Below are positions 27,001 to 36,209 of a stretch of 64,000 nt of DNA, one piece after another. The stretch's first letter is position 1. Each line of letters opens with the position of its first letter. The notes under the pieces were generated by a model. That model was not told the DNA's origin and did no database searches. It saw only the letters and a program-made list of their open reading frames with translations. The stretch covers positions 44,897 to 108,896 of the forward strand of contig NZ_JGYS01000015.1 in NCBI RefSeq assembly GCF_000741175.1, in the 5' to 3' direction. Position numbers and translations under genes: made by a program. This DNA is from Bifidobacterium callitrichos DSM 23973 (GTDB lineage Bacteria; Actinomycetota; Actinomycetes; Actinomycetales; Bifidobacteriaceae).

Positions 27001-28828
27001 CGCCGAAGTGGAGGGTCAGCTCGCGGGGCGCACCTTCTGGAACGACCTCGCGCCGGATGACGTGATGGGCCGCGTGACGCGTTACGCGAAGACGCACGGC
27101 CCGTTCACCGCACAACGGCTGATCGCCGATCTCGGCATCGACGCCGCCGAAGCCGTACATGCGCTCGACGAGCTCGCGGGGCGCGGCGAGATCCTGTCCG
27201 GACATTTCCTCGACAGTCTGTCGAGCGATGCGTCGCAATGGCTGCACAGGGATGTATTCCGCCGCATCCGTGCCCGCTCGCTGGCTAGGGCGCGTGCGGC
27301 CGTCGAACCCGTCGAACCGGCCGTATACCAGTCGTTCCTGCTGGAGCGTCAGGGTGTGGGGCCGGTCGGTGGCGAACAATACGAGGGCATCGACGGTCTG
27401 ATGCGCGTCATCGAACAGCTCGAGGGAGTGGCGTTGCCCGCATCCGTGTGGGAGTCGAACGTGTTTCCCGCGCGTGTCGGCGGATACTCGCCCGCGATGC
27501 TCGACGAACTGCTCGCCGGCGGGGAGATCGTCTGGATCGGTTCCAAGACCGGCGGCACCAAGGCGTCGGAGCCCGGGCTCATCGCCTTCCACCCCGCGGA
27601 TTCACCGCTCCTGACCGAAGCACTCAGCGAAGATGAAGGCGATGATGCAAAGGATCGCGCCGAGATGACGCTTCCCGAAGCGGTCCTCGACGTCCTCGCA
27701 TCCGGCGGCGCCTACCACGCCTCTCAGCTCGCGACGATGGTACGGGAACGATGGCAGTCCGCCGATTCGCGACTCGTCGAAGTCGTGGACCCCGAAACCG
27801 GTGAGATTCTTGACGTACCCTCGTCGGATGCCTCGTCACGGCCATGGTCCGACGCCCAGTTCGAGGAGGCCCTGTGGTCACTGGTCTGGCAGGGCAGGGT
27901 CACGAATAGTTCGCTCGTGCCCGTGCGCGCATTGGCGGCGGGCGGGCGCAAGGTCCGCACGCCTGCCCGCGCGTCACGCCGCCGCATCCGCGTGCAGCCC
28001 CACATACCGATGACCATGAGCGGACTGTGGTCACAGGTCGGTGCCGCCGACACGATAGGGGACGACGGGACGAACGGAGACGATTCGCCCAACACTCCGG
28101 AGCGTCGCATGCTGGAACGAGTCGAGATCCTTCTCGACAGATACGGCGTCATCTGCCAGCCTGTGCTTGACAGGGAGGATATCCCCGGAGGATTCTCCGG
28201 ACTGTACCCGGTGCTCAAGCGCATGGAGGAGCACGGGCGTCTCGCGCGAGGCATGTTCGTCAGAGGATTCGGCGCGGCCCAGTTCGCCGAACGGGACACC
28301 GTCGATGCGCTGCGGCGCATGGGGAAAACGGGGCAGACGGAAACCTCCTTGACCGCTTCGGATGACGGCCACGACGGACACATGCGTTCGGCCGTCGCGG
28401 TCAGCGTACTGGATCCGGCGAACTTGTACGGTTCCGCGATCGCATGGCCACCCGCGCCGAACGGCACCGGCAAACCGACCAGACGCGAAGGTGGCATCGT
28501 GGTACTTGCAGGCGGCGCACTCATCGCCTACGCCACACCCAGATCCAAGCACCTGACCGTGTTCGCCGACGCACCGGAGCACGACGACTCCGTTGCCGCC
28601 GAAACCTCCACCGAGAGGACCGACGATCAAGGCGGACAGACCCCCGGGCAGAGCCCGACGTTGCGCACGTCCCTTGCGGAACTGGCATACGCTCTGCGCC
28701 GCAACGGCCCCGGAACGGTCACCTTCGCCGATGTGAACGGCGAGCCGCTGAACGCTCACAACCCCTATACGCGGGTCCTGCATCAGGCCGGCTTCACACC
28801 GGTTCCTCAGGGGATGCGCCTGTACTGA
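24014..28828 (+). CDS. lhr: Lhr-family large ATP-dependent helicase
   Basis: This 1604-residue superfamily 2 helicase shows motif I APTGSGKTLCAF near residue 44, motif II DEVHALAGTKRG, motif III GLSATVNPP and motif VI LQRVGRADHRVGG. The Lhr-specific winged-helix and beta-sheet region and a long C-terminal domain follow. Known Lhr proteins unwind RNA:DNA hybrids with 3'-5' polarity and are linked to DNA repair. A Gly-rich insertion (ERRGGGGGGKSGSGDKAS, near residue 370) interrupts the helicase domain between motifs and is probably a flexible loop. It is slightly longer than the E. coli protein. Confidence 0.93.
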   Translation: MCECLASFSKPTREWFRHAFDAPTEAQREAWPAIRSGANTLVIAPTGSGKTLCAFLSAIDRLMTDRNDIGAGASGKRPRGVRILYISPLKALAVDVAKNLEAPLDGIARQCETMGLAAPSIRVATRSGDTTPKERRAIATHPPDILVTTPESLYLILTSKARRILRTVDTVIVDEVHALAGTKRGAHLALSLERLDDLIAGTERDPRASDRVTAVRPAQRIGLSATVNPPAEAARFLGGSRPVTIVNPGSRPQMDLKVVEPLADMRDLQSANVPHRAGGVDHESSTVGYISGVTPSMRRLAERKGLVGDSSAIIGASSDRTSGSIWPVVEASVLDEILAHSTTLVFVNSRGLAEKLTARLNDLYAERRGGGGGGKSGSGDKASPEGREGFAPHYDAVVGSTTMLVGSHGPDDVIAMAHHGSVSKDRRKQIEERLKRGELRCVVATSSLELGIDMGSVDLVIQISPPLSVASGLQRVGRADHRVGGVSHALFYPLTREQIVGVVASIESMRAGDIEPLAVPRNPLDILAQQTVAAASMDDLNPDAWYATVRRAAPFVSLERDMFDAVMGMMTGAYDTEEFSAFRPPLMWNHEADLISARPGAQRLAVTSGGTIPDRGLYTVVLPEADAGRGQRRVGELDEEMVYESRVGDIITLGTSTWQIQEITRDRVIVTPAPGRTARLPFWHGEESGRDAGFGRAKGRFLRETASGLRSAAADDGSPTFDRHTLNRLHADGLDDNAVSNLARLLAEQRTATGVVPNDMAIVVERCPDEEGDWRIIIHSPYGRRVHEPWSMAVTARLKARYGFDGQAYAADDGIVIRLPDGVGEIPLRELLLFDPDDLQRLVETGVGESVLYAARFRECAARSLFLPRIEPGRRVPLWQQRLRAAQLLNAARVRRNFPLLLETARECLQDVYDLPALRELMTALASDRIGLRIVTTDTPSPFAENLLFGFVGSVMYQYDVPQAERGVRLLSMDPEVLERLLGVTDMATVLDPDAIAEVEGQLAGRTFWNDLAPDDVMGRVTRYAKTHGPFTAQRLIADLGIDAAEAVHALDELAGRGEILSGHFLDSLSSDASQWLHRDVFRRIRARSLARARAAVEPVEPAVYQSFLLERQGVGPVGGEQYEGIDGLMRVIEQLEGVALPASVWESNVFPARVGGYSPAMLDELLAGGEIVWIGSKTGGTKASEPGLIAFHPADSPLLTEALSEDEGDDAKDRAEMTLPEAVLDVLASGGAYHASQLATMVRERWQSADSRLVEVVDPETGEILDVPSSDASSRPWSDAQFEEALWSLVWQGRVTNSSLVPVRALAAGGRKVRTPARASRRRIRVQPHIPMTMSGLWSQVGAADTIGDDGTNGDDSPNTPERRMLERVEILLDRYGVICQPVLDREDIPGGFSGLYPVLKRMEEHGRLARGMFVRGFGAAQFAERDTVDALRRMGKTGQTETSLTASDDGHDGHMRSAVAVSVLDPANLYGSAIAWPPAPNGTGKPTRREGGIVVLAGGALIAYATPRSKHLTVFADAPEHDDSVAAETSTERTDDQGGQTPGQSPTLRTSLAELAYALRRNGPGTVTFADVNGEPLNAHNPYTRVLHQAGFTPVPQGMRLY

Positions 28829-28860
28829 CATGAGGTCGTGCAGGGTCTGCGGCACAGCGC

Positions 28861-29643
28861 CTACAGCACGCGATACCAGTCGTCGCGCTTGGTCAGGGCA
28901 AGACCGGCGTTGCGCAGCTTGCGATCCAGTGATTCGACGCCTCGACGGACCAGCCCCTCCTGCGTGAAGTACGATCCGCCTGCGGAATGCTGCAATTCGT
29001 CGAGACCGACGAACCGTCCTCGCGCCCTCACCAGCGTCTCGAGGATGTCGAATTCCAAACGGGACAACGGCATCGCCTTGTGCGTACTGGCGAAATACGC
29101 CTTTCGACTCGTCAGATCCAACGTCAGATCGCCGCGGATCATCATCGTCTCCGGGCCGGCTCCTGCGGAATCACGCGCCAACAGTTCCACGTAGGAGAGC
29201 AGCTCCGTATCGGAGAACGGCAGTCGCAGCGTGGCATCCGGTTTCGCCGTGGCAATGGGCTGATCGGACGACTGATCGGACGGATGGCCATCTTCGTCGC
29301 CGGTCGAATCGAGGGCCGCATTGGCACGTGCGGAGGCCATACGTGCGGCATCGGCTGCGGTGCCACGCAGGGTGGTGGTGGCGAGCAGCAGGGTTCTGAT
29401 CGACGGCTGTGCCGACTTTGCGGCCGCCACCAGATCCGTCGAACCGAGAATCGCGATGTCGAACGGCCTCTCATCCGGATCTGAGGCATGCTCGCGAAGA
29501 ACCGAGATGACGGTTTCGGACGCCAAAGCGGGGGAGACCAGACTTTTCGGATCGATCGCCGTCACCGTATACCGGGCATTGCTGAGCGTCCCCTGAATCG
29601 CATGGGACAACGCCGTATTGCCTACCGCCACCAGAAGTCTCAT
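28861..29643 (-). CDS. Orphan OmpR/PhoB-type regulator with degenerate receiver
   Basis: This is a 260-residue protein. The last 95 residues are a winged helix (LSRLEFDILETLVRARGRFV, then VESLDRKLRNAGLALTKRDDWYRV) like those of OmpR/PhoB regulators. The first 120 residues have the receiver outline, but the acidic pocket is replaced (MRLLVAVGNTA instead of ...VDD) and the phospho-acceptor strand reads FDIAILGSTD with Gly where Asp is expected. It is therefore unlikely to be phosphorylated. No histidine kinase is nearby. A ribosome site (caggaggcg) precedes the ATG, with minus-strand TACACT further upstream. Confidence 0.8.
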   Translation of the reverse strand: MRLLVAVGNTALSHAIQGTLSNARYTVTAIDPKSLVSPALASETVISVLREHASDPDERPFDIAILGSTDLVAAAKSAQPSIRTLLLATTTLRGTAADAARMASARANAALDSTGDEDGHPSDQSSDQPIATAKPDATLRLPFSDTELLSYVELLARDSAGAGPETMMIRGDLTLDLTSRKAYFASTHKAMPLSRLEFDILETLVRARGRFVGLDELQHSAGGSYFTQEGLVRRGVESLDRKLRNAGLALTKRDDWYRVL

Positions 29644-29697
29644 GATTCGCCTCCTGCCGACCAGTGTAGTAGCCGTGATGTCGTCGCGGGGTCATAA

Positions 29698-30333
29698 TCC
29701 CGTCTCTTCGGTCTCTCGCCATCGGCAGAGGACCATCAGCTGCGTATTGACTGCTTCAAGGCCGCCGAAATCCTGTACCGGCATGCGGCGGGCCGTGGTA
29801 ACCCGATCGGCTGGCTCTGCCTTGGCTATGTGTACGCCTATGACCGGTGCGAGGGGGAGTACTATCGCTCGTATTTCGATACCTTCGGCGAAGTGCCGCC
29901 CAAGCCGGATACGGATGTATTGGCGTATGAGTGCTTCCGTCACGCAGCCGAAGCCGGTATCGCCGAAGGTTGCTACAAACTCGGTGATATGCTTTCCGAA
30001 GGCAGGGGATGCGAGATCGACTACGCCAAGGCTCTTGACATGTTCCTGAGAGCGTACCGATACGGTCGTGATGGTACGCCGCGCATCTGGGGGAGCGTAG
30101 CGCTACGTCTTGCACGGGCGTACGCAAACGCACGCGGATGTATGTTGGACTATGAGCGGGCGCTCCACTGGTATTCGATTGCGCGCACCGGTCTGGAACT
30201 GGAAGTGCGCGATGGTGGCTCAGTATACGACGCGAGGCTGTGGGAGGCCGAGGCCGGTGTCATGGATATGCGTCAGGCTCTTCGGTTGACAGGACGGTCG
30301 ACGCAGGGAGCGAAACGAGTCACCGGAAGCTGA
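29698..30333 (+). pseudogene. Sel1-repeat protein gene lacking a start (5'-truncated)
   Basis: From the stop at 29695-29697 the frame reads directly into clear Sel1/TPR-like repeat sequence: FKAAEILYRHAAGRGNPIGWLCLGYVYAYDRCEG, FRHAAEAGIAEGCYKLGDMLSEGRGCEIDYAKALDMFLRAYRYG and ARAYANARGCMLDYERALHWY. The first repeat begins about 20 codons after the stop with no ATG, GTG or TTG before it. The first possible start, GTG at 29830, would cut the first repeat in half and has no ribosome site. The beginning of the gene therefore seems lost. Sel1 proteins act as scaffolds for protein interactions. Confidence 0.65.
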
Positions 30334-30583
30334 TGCCTCCCTTGTGCCCGGTGGCCTTGAACGGCATGGCGCGTCGGCTGTTCCGGGCGAAGACCTTGGT
30401 ATTGGCGGCGGATCCGGTGCTTTCAAGCCGTTTCGGTTTCGGCCACCTGTGTTCGTCATTCGGATATTCGTCATTCGGATACGAGGTGTCAGTTTTCTCT
30501 GTTTTCGTGGGTTTCATGGGTTTAGTGTAGTGTCGTTTCACGGCTTTTGTCGTTAAGGGTGGCCGTTTGGCCACTGATGACAT
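30320..30583 (-). CDS. Uncertain basic small ORF
   Basis: This 87-codon frame is rich in Lys, Arg, Pro and Thr (KRHYTKPMKPTKTEKTDTSYPND) with an internal duplication (YPNDEYPNDE) from a tandem DNA repeat. It overlaps the end of the Sel1 remnant by 14 bases. It has no clear ribosome site and I recognise no family. It may be a disordered small protein or chance. Confidence 0.2.
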   Translation of the reverse strand: MSSVAKRPPLTTKAVKRHYTKPMKPTKTEKTDTSYPNDEYPNDEHRWPKPKRLESTGSAANTKVFARNSRRAMPFKATGHKGGISFR

Positions 30584-30717
30584 GTTGGACGAATGCGCGG
30601 ATGACGCCGAAGCCGGCGACTTCGGAGGTACTCCGGGGCCTGTGTGCTCAGGGCTGGTCGCTCCTGTTGCTTAGGCGGACGCGGTTTCTCGTACGTTTTC
30701 CTTCGTATCGATCCGGT
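30334..30717. other. Gene-poor, AT-richer interval
   Basis: These 384 bases lie between the Sel1 remnant and the dehydrogenase. They are visibly less GC-rich than the neighbours. They contain a near-perfect tandem repeat (attcgtcattcggat, twice, about 30460-30482) and a small hairpin (gtggcc / ggccac) near 30560-30575. Apart from the uncertain basic ORF, no gene is supported. The composition suggests a remnant of acquired DNA. Confidence 0.5.
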
Positions 30718-31863
30718 TCAGTACAGCTCCTCGAAGATCTTGCGCACACGGGCTGCGTCGAGCGGCACGTAGTTGTTGCGCATGAGACGCCCCTGCGTGG
30801 TCATCACCCGTTCGGTGAACTCCGGCAGGTCCTCGCGGGTCACGCCGTACTCGTGCAGCGCCTTCTTCGGCAGCAGCTGGTTGATGAGTTTCTCCAACTC
30901 GTCGTACACGTCGGCCACGTTGCAGCCAAGCAGTCCGGCGAGCACGCCGTTGAGCTTCGCGATCTCCCCGTCCGGCTTGATCTCCATGTAGCTTCGCAGC
31001 ACGCCGGTGAACATCGCATAGTTCGATTCGCCATGCGGCACATGGTACTTGCCTCCCAGCTGGTAGCTCAATGCATGCACGGCCGCGCAACCGCCGGTGT
31101 CGAAGCTGATGCCCGCGTAGTCGGAGGCGATGAGAAAGTCGTTCATCAGCTCGTTGCGCTTCACACGCCGGGCCTGCGCATCGCCGTCTGGACCGCCGGC
31201 GGCGACGATCGCCTGATAGCCGCTTACGATCATGCGCATTGCCTCATAGCCGAACAGACGCGTGTACGGTGTCGCGTTCGGTGACAGTGTGGATTCGACG
31301 GAATGCACGAGCGCGTCCAGTGAGCTCGTCATGAACACGTGGTCAGGCAGGCCGTACAGCAGCTCCGGGATGAGCACCGCATGGTCGGCGAACATTTGCG
31401 CGCTGGCGATGCCCGCCTTGCAGCCGAGACGTGTGCGGTTGATGGCCGCGATCTCGGTCACCTCGCTGCCCGTGCCGCAGGTGGTGGGTACGAGCACGAG
31501 TCCGACGGTACGCGTGAAGTCGGGCAGATGGTCGATGACCTCGTCGATCGACGCGCCACCGGCCACGGCCACGATCTTCGACATGTCCATCACCGCGCCG
31601 CCGCCGATCGCGACGATGCGGTCGTAGTCGAACGTCTTCGCATCGGTGATGATCGCATCGATCATCACATCGGTCGGCTCCTGATTGCCGTACTTGTCGA
31701 CGAGCAGCACGTTCGCGCCATTCAGATACGGTTTCACGAACGCGTCATGGATCATGCCGATGGTGACGACCAGATCACGCGGTCCGAGTTCGAACTCCTC
31801 GGCGAACTCCTTGACCGTGGCGAACTGGTAGATGTCCTTCGGTCCTACGGTGAGCATCTTCAT
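30718..31863 (-). CDS. Iron-containing alcohol dehydrogenase, 4-hydroxybutyrate dehydrogenase-like
   Basis: This 381-residue group III dehydrogenase shows the nucleotide site GGGAVMDMSKIVA near residue 88 and PTTCGTGSEVTEIA near 130. The metal-binding histidines lie in CAAVHALSYQLGGKYHVPHGESN near 250-275. The opening (LTVGPKDIYQF) and overall pattern resemble 4-hydroxybutyrate dehydrogenases, which interconvert succinate semialdehyde and 4-hydroxybutyrate with NAD(H). A butanol- or lactaldehyde-type substrate cannot be excluded. The start at 31863 has gaaaggcggg just upstream. No partner genes for a 4-hydroxybutyrate pathway are in the window. Confidence 0.75.
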   Translation of the reverse strand: MKMLTVGPKDIYQFATVKEFAEEFELGPRDLVVTIGMIHDAFVKPYLNGANVLLVDKYGNQEPTDVMIDAIITDAKTFDYDRIVAIGGGAVMDMSKIVAVAGGASIDEVIDHLPDFTRTVGLVLVPTTCGTGSEVTEIAAINRTRLGCKAGIASAQMFADHAVLIPELLYGLPDHVFMTSSLDALVHSVESTLSPNATPYTRLFGYEAMRMIVSGYQAIVAAGGPDGDAQARRVKRNELMNDFLIASDYAGISFDTGGCAAVHALSYQLGGKYHVPHGESNYAMFTGVLRSYMEIKPDGEIAKLNGVLAGLLGCNVADVYDELEKLINQLLPKKALHEYGVTREDLPEFTERVMTTQGRLMRNNYVPLDAARVRKIFEELY

Positions 31864-32157
31864 GGCTGAACCCGCCTTTCGCATATTTCGCGTATGTGTC
31901 ATGCCCGCGGTGTACGCGTCGAATGCGTACGCCGTTGCGTATGATGCTAGACCCGTTCGGTAACCGTTAGTCGCATGCGAGACATGCGGCTTCAGACATG
32001 CGGTTCCACCTATCCGTCAGCTCTGCCCATGCTCGCTGTTGTAGAACTCATTGAGCAGTCTCCCGTCGCCGTTGAACTATCACTCAGGGATGCTTCGCCA
32101 GACAGATCCTCTGACAAGGGGAGCTGCCCGGCGAACAACACCTATTGACGGCAGCCT
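31864..32157. other. Intergenic region between the dehydrogenase and parC
   Basis: These 294 bases hold the dehydrogenase promoter region and the 3' side of parC. A minus-strand run near 32024-32080 reads FNGDGRLLNEFYNSEHGQS and a stop. It looks like the end of a protein but has no body, so it may be a coding relic. Palindromic bits around acgcgt/tgcgtacgc near 31905-31945 may bind a regulator. Nothing else is supported. Confidence 0.4.
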
Positions 32158-34833
32158 TCAGCCGATGATCGCGATCGGGGCGGTCAGGTCCACGCCTGAG
32201 CCGTCGCGACGCATGTCGGGCTTGGGCAGTTCGACGGGGGAGCCTGACTCGGAAGAGGCATGCAGCGGGTAGAGACCCACCCATGCGAGAATCAGCGTGT
32301 TCTGACCCTTGAGGAAGCGCTGCGAGCGCACGCCGCCCGTCGCACGGCCCTTGGTCGGGTACATCTCCAGCGGGGTCACCTTCGCCGAGCCGTTCTCGGT
32401 GCCGGGCAGCGCGTCCGCGTCACCGGCCACGGTGAGCACCACCGCACCCGAGGCGGCGGTCAGACCGTTCTCGCCCTCCTCATACGTCCACGCGACCTTG
32501 CCGGCGGGAACCACGTTGAACGCGGCCACATGCGCGCCCTCGGCCAGACGGATGCCGGCCATGCCTCCGGCCGTACGACCCTGCGGACGCACGTTGCCGG
32601 CCTCGAAGGTGAGCAGCGAGGAATCGGAGGAGACGAACACCAGACGATCCTCGTCCGCGGCCGGGGCCGCGAGCAGCACCTCGTCGCCGTCCTTGAGATC
32701 GATGACCGGCCACGAATCCATCGTCGTCGGCGCCTCGCGGTTCCAGCGCTTGATCACGCCGCCGCGCGTGCCGAGCGCCAGAGGAGGCAGTTCACCGCCC
32801 TCCTCGTGAGGCGTCATCGCGATCGCCGAAACCACGTGCTCGCCGTCGATCGGATCGGTCGACTCGGTCATGCCGATCAGCTCGTCGGCCTTCACGCCTC
32901 CCGTCACGCTCAGCGTCTGCGATGGCGGCAACGCCGGCAGGTCGGCCACGTGGGCGAGCACCAGACGTCCGGCGGAGGTGATCAGCGCATAGGTGGCACG
33001 GGTCGACGTGGTGAAGATCGTCGTGATCTGGTCGTCGCTCACCCGCTTGTCGGACACCGAACGCGACTCGTACACGTCCATCGCGGACGGCGTGGCCCGC
33101 GCGATCAGACCGGTGGCGCTCATCATCACCACGCATGGCTCGTCCTCGATCTGCAGCGCTGCCGCGGCGGCCTCGGTCTCGCCGGCCTTCATGGCCGCGT
33201 TCGCGGCGGCGACATCGGCCTGCACGGATGTCAGACTCGTCGCCGCCTGCGCCGCCTCCAACGCGGCACGGGCCAGACCGGAGTCATCGCCCTTGGCGAC
33301 CACTGGCACCAGAGAGCCGTCGGGTCCCTCGTCGAGCAGTACGGTACGGCGCGGCGTCCCATACTGCGTGACCGTCTGGTCCATCTCGTCGACGACCACG
33401 CGATCCAGCTCCTCGGCGGAGGCGAGGATGCGCTCCAGCTCCTCGATCCGCTGCTTGAGATCGTCGCGCTCCGCCTCCAGCTCGATGCGGCTCATACGCG
33501 TCAGACGACGCAGACGCAGATCCAGAATGTACTGGGCCTGCACCTCGTCCAGATCGAACACGGCCATGAGCCGGTTCTTCGCCGCATCGGCGTCGTCGGA
33601 GGAGCGGATCACCTGGATGACCTCGTCGATGTCCACCATCGCGAGCAGCAGTCCCTCGACCAGGTGCAGACGCTCCAGCGCCTTCCTGCGGCGGAACTCG
33701 CCGCGTCGGCGCACCACCACGCGGCGATGCTCCACCCACACCTGAAGCAGTTCCTTCAGCCCCATCGTGTGCGGGCGGCCATCGACCAGCGCCACGTTGT
33801 TGATGGTGAAGTTGTCCTGCAGCGGCGTGTGACGGAACAGCTGCGCGAGCACCGCATCCGGGTCGTAGCCGGTCTTGATCTCGATGACGATACGCGTGCC
33901 GTTGTGACGGTCGGTCAGATCGATGGCGCCGGTGATGCCCTCCAGCTTGCGTGACTTCACGCCTTCGGAGATGCGTTCCAGCACGCGCTCGGGGCCAACC
34001 ATGAACGGCAGCTCCGTGACCACGATGGCCTTCTTGCGCGCCGTCACGTTCTCGATATGCGTCTTCGAACGCGTGGTGAGCGTGCCACGGCCCGTCTCGT
34101 ACGCCTCGCGGATGCCGTCGCGTCCGATCACGATGCCGCCGCCCGGCCAATCCGGGCCCGGCACGTAGCGCATCAGCTCCTCCAGCGTGGCGTCCGGATG
34201 AGCCATCAGATGCTTGGCGGCGGCCACCACCTCGCCCAGATTATGCGTGGCCATGTTCGTGGCCATGCCCACGGCGATGCCCGATCCGCCGTTGACCAGC
34301 AGGTTCGGAATGGCCGACGGCAGTACGGTCGGCTCCTTGAGCTTGTTGTCGTAGTTCGGCGTGAAATCGACCGTATCCTCGTCTATGTCCGCATTCATCG
34401 CGAGAGCCGCGGGCCCGAGTCTCGCCTCGGTGTAACGGGAGGCGGCCGGCCCGTCGTCGAGCGAACCGAAGTTGCCGTGGCCGTCGACCAGCGGAAGCCG
34501 CATCGCGAACGGCTGCGCGAGACGGACCATCGCCTCGTAGATCGCCGAATCGCCATGCGGGTGCAGCTTACCCATCACCTCGCCGACCACGCGCGCCGAC
34601 TTCATGTATGGACGGTCCGGCGTGAGGTTCATCTGTCCCATCTGATAGATGATGCGGCGCTGCACCGGCTTGAGACCGTCCCTGGCATCCGGAAGCGCAC
34701 GCGCATAGATCACCGAATACGCGTACTCGAGGAACGACTTGCTCATCTCCTCGTTCAACGGCGTCTCGACGATATGCTCCTTGACCGTGCGAGGATCATA
34801 TGCCGAAGTGGTGTTCCTACGATGCGATGCCAT
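32158..34833 (-). CDS. parC: DNA topoisomerase IV subunit A
   Basis: This 891-residue breakage-reunion subunit shows the N-terminal [14 protein letters not shown], the quinolone-determining [17 protein letters not shown] and the catalytic Tyr in [10 protein letters not shown] near residue 128. It also has [20 protein letters not shown]. The C-terminal beta-propeller carries repeats such as [12 protein letters not shown] and [12 protein letters not shown] rather than a full QRRGGKG GyrA-box, which favours decatenating topoisomerase IV over gyrase. The ATG at 34833 has aaggagt 8 bases upstream. Its partner ParE is 11 kb away on the other strand. Confidence 0.9.
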   Translation of the reverse strand: MASHRRNTTSAYDPRTVKEHIVETPLNEEMSKSFLEYAYSVIYARALPDARDGLKPVQRRIIYQMGQMNLTPDRPYMKSARVVGEVMGKLHPHGDSAIYEAMVRLAQPFAMRLPLVDGHGNFGSLDDGPAASRYTEARLGPAALAMNADIDEDTVDFTPNYDNKLKEPTVLPSAIPNLLVNGGSGIAVGMATNMATHNLGEVVAAAKHLMAHPDATLEELMRYVPGPDWPGGGIVIGRDGIREAYETGRGTLTTRSKTHIENVTARKKAIVVTELPFMVGPERVLERISEGVKSRKLEGITGAIDLTDRHNGTRIVIEIKTGYDPDAVLAQLFRHTPLQDNFTINNVALVDGRPHTMGLKELLQVWVEHRRVVVRRRGEFRRRKALERLHLVEGLLLAMVDIDEVIQVIRSSDDADAAKNRLMAVFDLDEVQAQYILDLRLRRLTRMSRIELEAERDDLKQRIEELERILASAEELDRVVVDEMDQTVTQYGTPRRTVLLDEGPDGSLVPVVAKGDDSGLARAALEAAQAATSLTSVQADVAAANAAMKAGETEAAAAALQIEDEPCVVMMSATGLIARATPSAMDVYESRSVSDKRVSDDQITTIFTTSTRATYALITSAGRLVLAHVADLPALPPSQTLSVTGGVKADELIGMTESTDPIDGEHVVSAIAMTPHEEGGELPPLALGTRGGVIKRWNREAPTTMDSWPVIDLKDGDEVLLAAPAADEDRLVFVSSDSSLLTFEAGNVRPQGRTAGGMAGIRLAEGAHVAAFNVVPAGKVAWTYEEGENGLTAASGAVVLTVAGDADALPGTENGSAKVTPLEMYPTKGRATGGVRSQRFLKGQNTLILAWVGLYPLHASSESGSPVELPKPDMRRDGSGVDLTAPIAIIG

Positions 34834-34899
34834 ATGTGCGGACTCCTTGGAAAAACAAACCCGCACCATAATAACAGCAGGAAGATGACGAACGGCGAT

Positions 34900-34905
34900 T
34901 ACACT
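34900..34905 (+). promoter_or_regulatory. -10-like TACACT, 8 bases before the phosphodiesterase gene
   Basis: TACACT is followed by gaaaccct and the ATG at 34914. No ribosome site is present. Confidence 0.4.
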
Positions 34906-34913
34906 GAAACCCT

Positions 34914-36206
34914 ATGAGTGTGGATGTGCCGCAGATGAGCGAACTGCTGCGATTGACCCCGACCGCAGGATACGGCGACTGGACGCCGCAGGAACCAGGG
35001 GAGGACACGAACGTCGCCACGGACCGGCGTGGTGGCGCGCTGCATCTGTCCGCCGTGCTGCCGGCTCTGTCTTCGGCGATCGGACATCCGGTTCCGACGC
35101 GCGTGCACGCCGATCCGGCGGTGTTGCAGCATGCGCTCGGACTGCCTGACGCGACCTCCGCGATCGTCGTGCTCGTCGACGGACTCGGCTACTGGAATCT
35201 CAACATGAGGCTCGGCCACGCCCCCTACCTGCGTTCGCTGATGAAGGAGCACGCCAACCAGCGTCCGATCTCCACCTGCGCGCCCAGCACCACCGTGGCC
35301 GCGATGGCCACGTTCGGTACCGGCACCTGCCCGGGGCTGACCGGCATGGCCGGATACACGCAGCTCGAACCGGAAAGCGGAAGGATCATCCAGCTGATCC
35401 AGTTCAAGGATCCGCTGCTGCCCAAGGCGGAGAGCGAGAAGACCGGTCCCGTCATCGACCCACATGATCTGCAGCGCGAACCCACCGTCTTCGAGCGCCT
35501 CGCTGCCGAGCATGTGCGCGTCACCAGCTCGGGACTGGCCAAGTTCAAGGGCTCCCCGCTGACCGAGGCTGCCCTGCGCGGCTCCGATTACATAGCCGGC
35601 GTCACGCCGAACGACCGTGTGCGCGCGGCCGCGAAGGCGGCGCGCACGCCTGGCCTGACCTACCTGTACATCCGCGACGCCGACAAGGTCGGGCACGCCG
35701 ACGGCTGGGACTCCGAGCAGTGGGTGGGCACGTTCGAACGCATCGACGCGCAGCTGGCGCTGCTGCGACGCGAGGCGCCGAAGGGAACGCTCATCGTCGT
35801 GGTCGCCGATCACGGCATGGTGGCCACCGATCCTGCCGAACGCATCGATATCGCAGCTGAACCGGCGTTGTCACAGGGCGTCGCATTGGTGGGAGGGGAG
35901 CCTCGCGCGCTCATGCTGTATGCCGAACGCGACGAGTCGCCGGAGGACATCGCCGCACGGTGGCGCGAACGGCTGGGGGAGCGGGCGTTGGTGCGCACGA
36001 GACGTCAGGCCATCGACGACGGACTGTTCGGGCCGGTGGAGCCCCGTATCGAACGGATGCTCGGCGACGTCATCGTGCAGGCGGCCGGCGCCGTCACACT
36101 GGTTGATTCGCGCATCCAATCCGACAAGGCCACGCGTCTGCCCAGCGTGCATGGTTCGCAGACCATGCTGGAGATGGACATCCCCTGTCTGATCGACGTG
36201 GCATAG
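34914..36206 (+). CDS. Alkaline-phosphatase-superfamily nucleotide pyrophosphatase/phosphodiesterase
   Basis: This 430-residue type I phosphodiesterase-like enzyme shows the first metal site VVLVDGLGYWNL near residue 82, the nucleophile Thr in STCAPSTTVAAMATFGTG near 122, YIRDADKVGHADGW with metal ligands Asp and His, and VVVADHGMVAT near 300. It lacks a signal peptide and so should be cytoplasmic. Homologues hydrolyse phosphodiester or pyrophosphate bonds; the natural substrate is not evident. It is divergent from parC and converges on sepH with only a few bases between stops. Confidence 0.85.
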   Translation: MSVDVPQMSELLRLTPTAGYGDWTPQEPGEDTNVATDRRGGALHLSAVLPALSSAIGHPVPTRVHADPAVLQHALGLPDATSAIVVLVDGLGYWNLNMRLGHAPYLRSLMKEHANQRPISTCAPSTTVAAMATFGTGTCPGLTGMAGYTQLEPESGRIIQLIQFKDPLLPKAESEKTGPVIDPHDLQREPTVFERLAAEHVRVTSSGLAKFKGSPLTEAALRGSDYIAGVTPNDRVRAAAKAARTPGLTYLYIRDADKVGHADGWDSEQWVGTFERIDAQLALLRREAPKGTLIVVVADHGMVATDPAERIDIAAEPALSQGVALVGGEPRALMLYAERDESPEDIAARWRERLGERALVRTRRQAIDDGLFGPVEPRIERMLGDVIVQAAGAVTLVDSRIQSDKATRLPSVHGSQTMLEMDIPCLIDVA

Positions 36207-36209
36207 ACG

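Noticed and set aside
30334..30720. Insertion sequence or CRISPR remnant
   Set aside because: There are no transposase fragments, no terminal inverted repeats and no regularly spaced repeats; only one 15-base duplication.
31903..31960. Palindromic acgcgt/tgcgtac cluster as a replication origin
   Set aside because: No DnaA boxes and no dnaA/dnaN genes are nearby. More likely a regulator site of the dehydrogenase gene.
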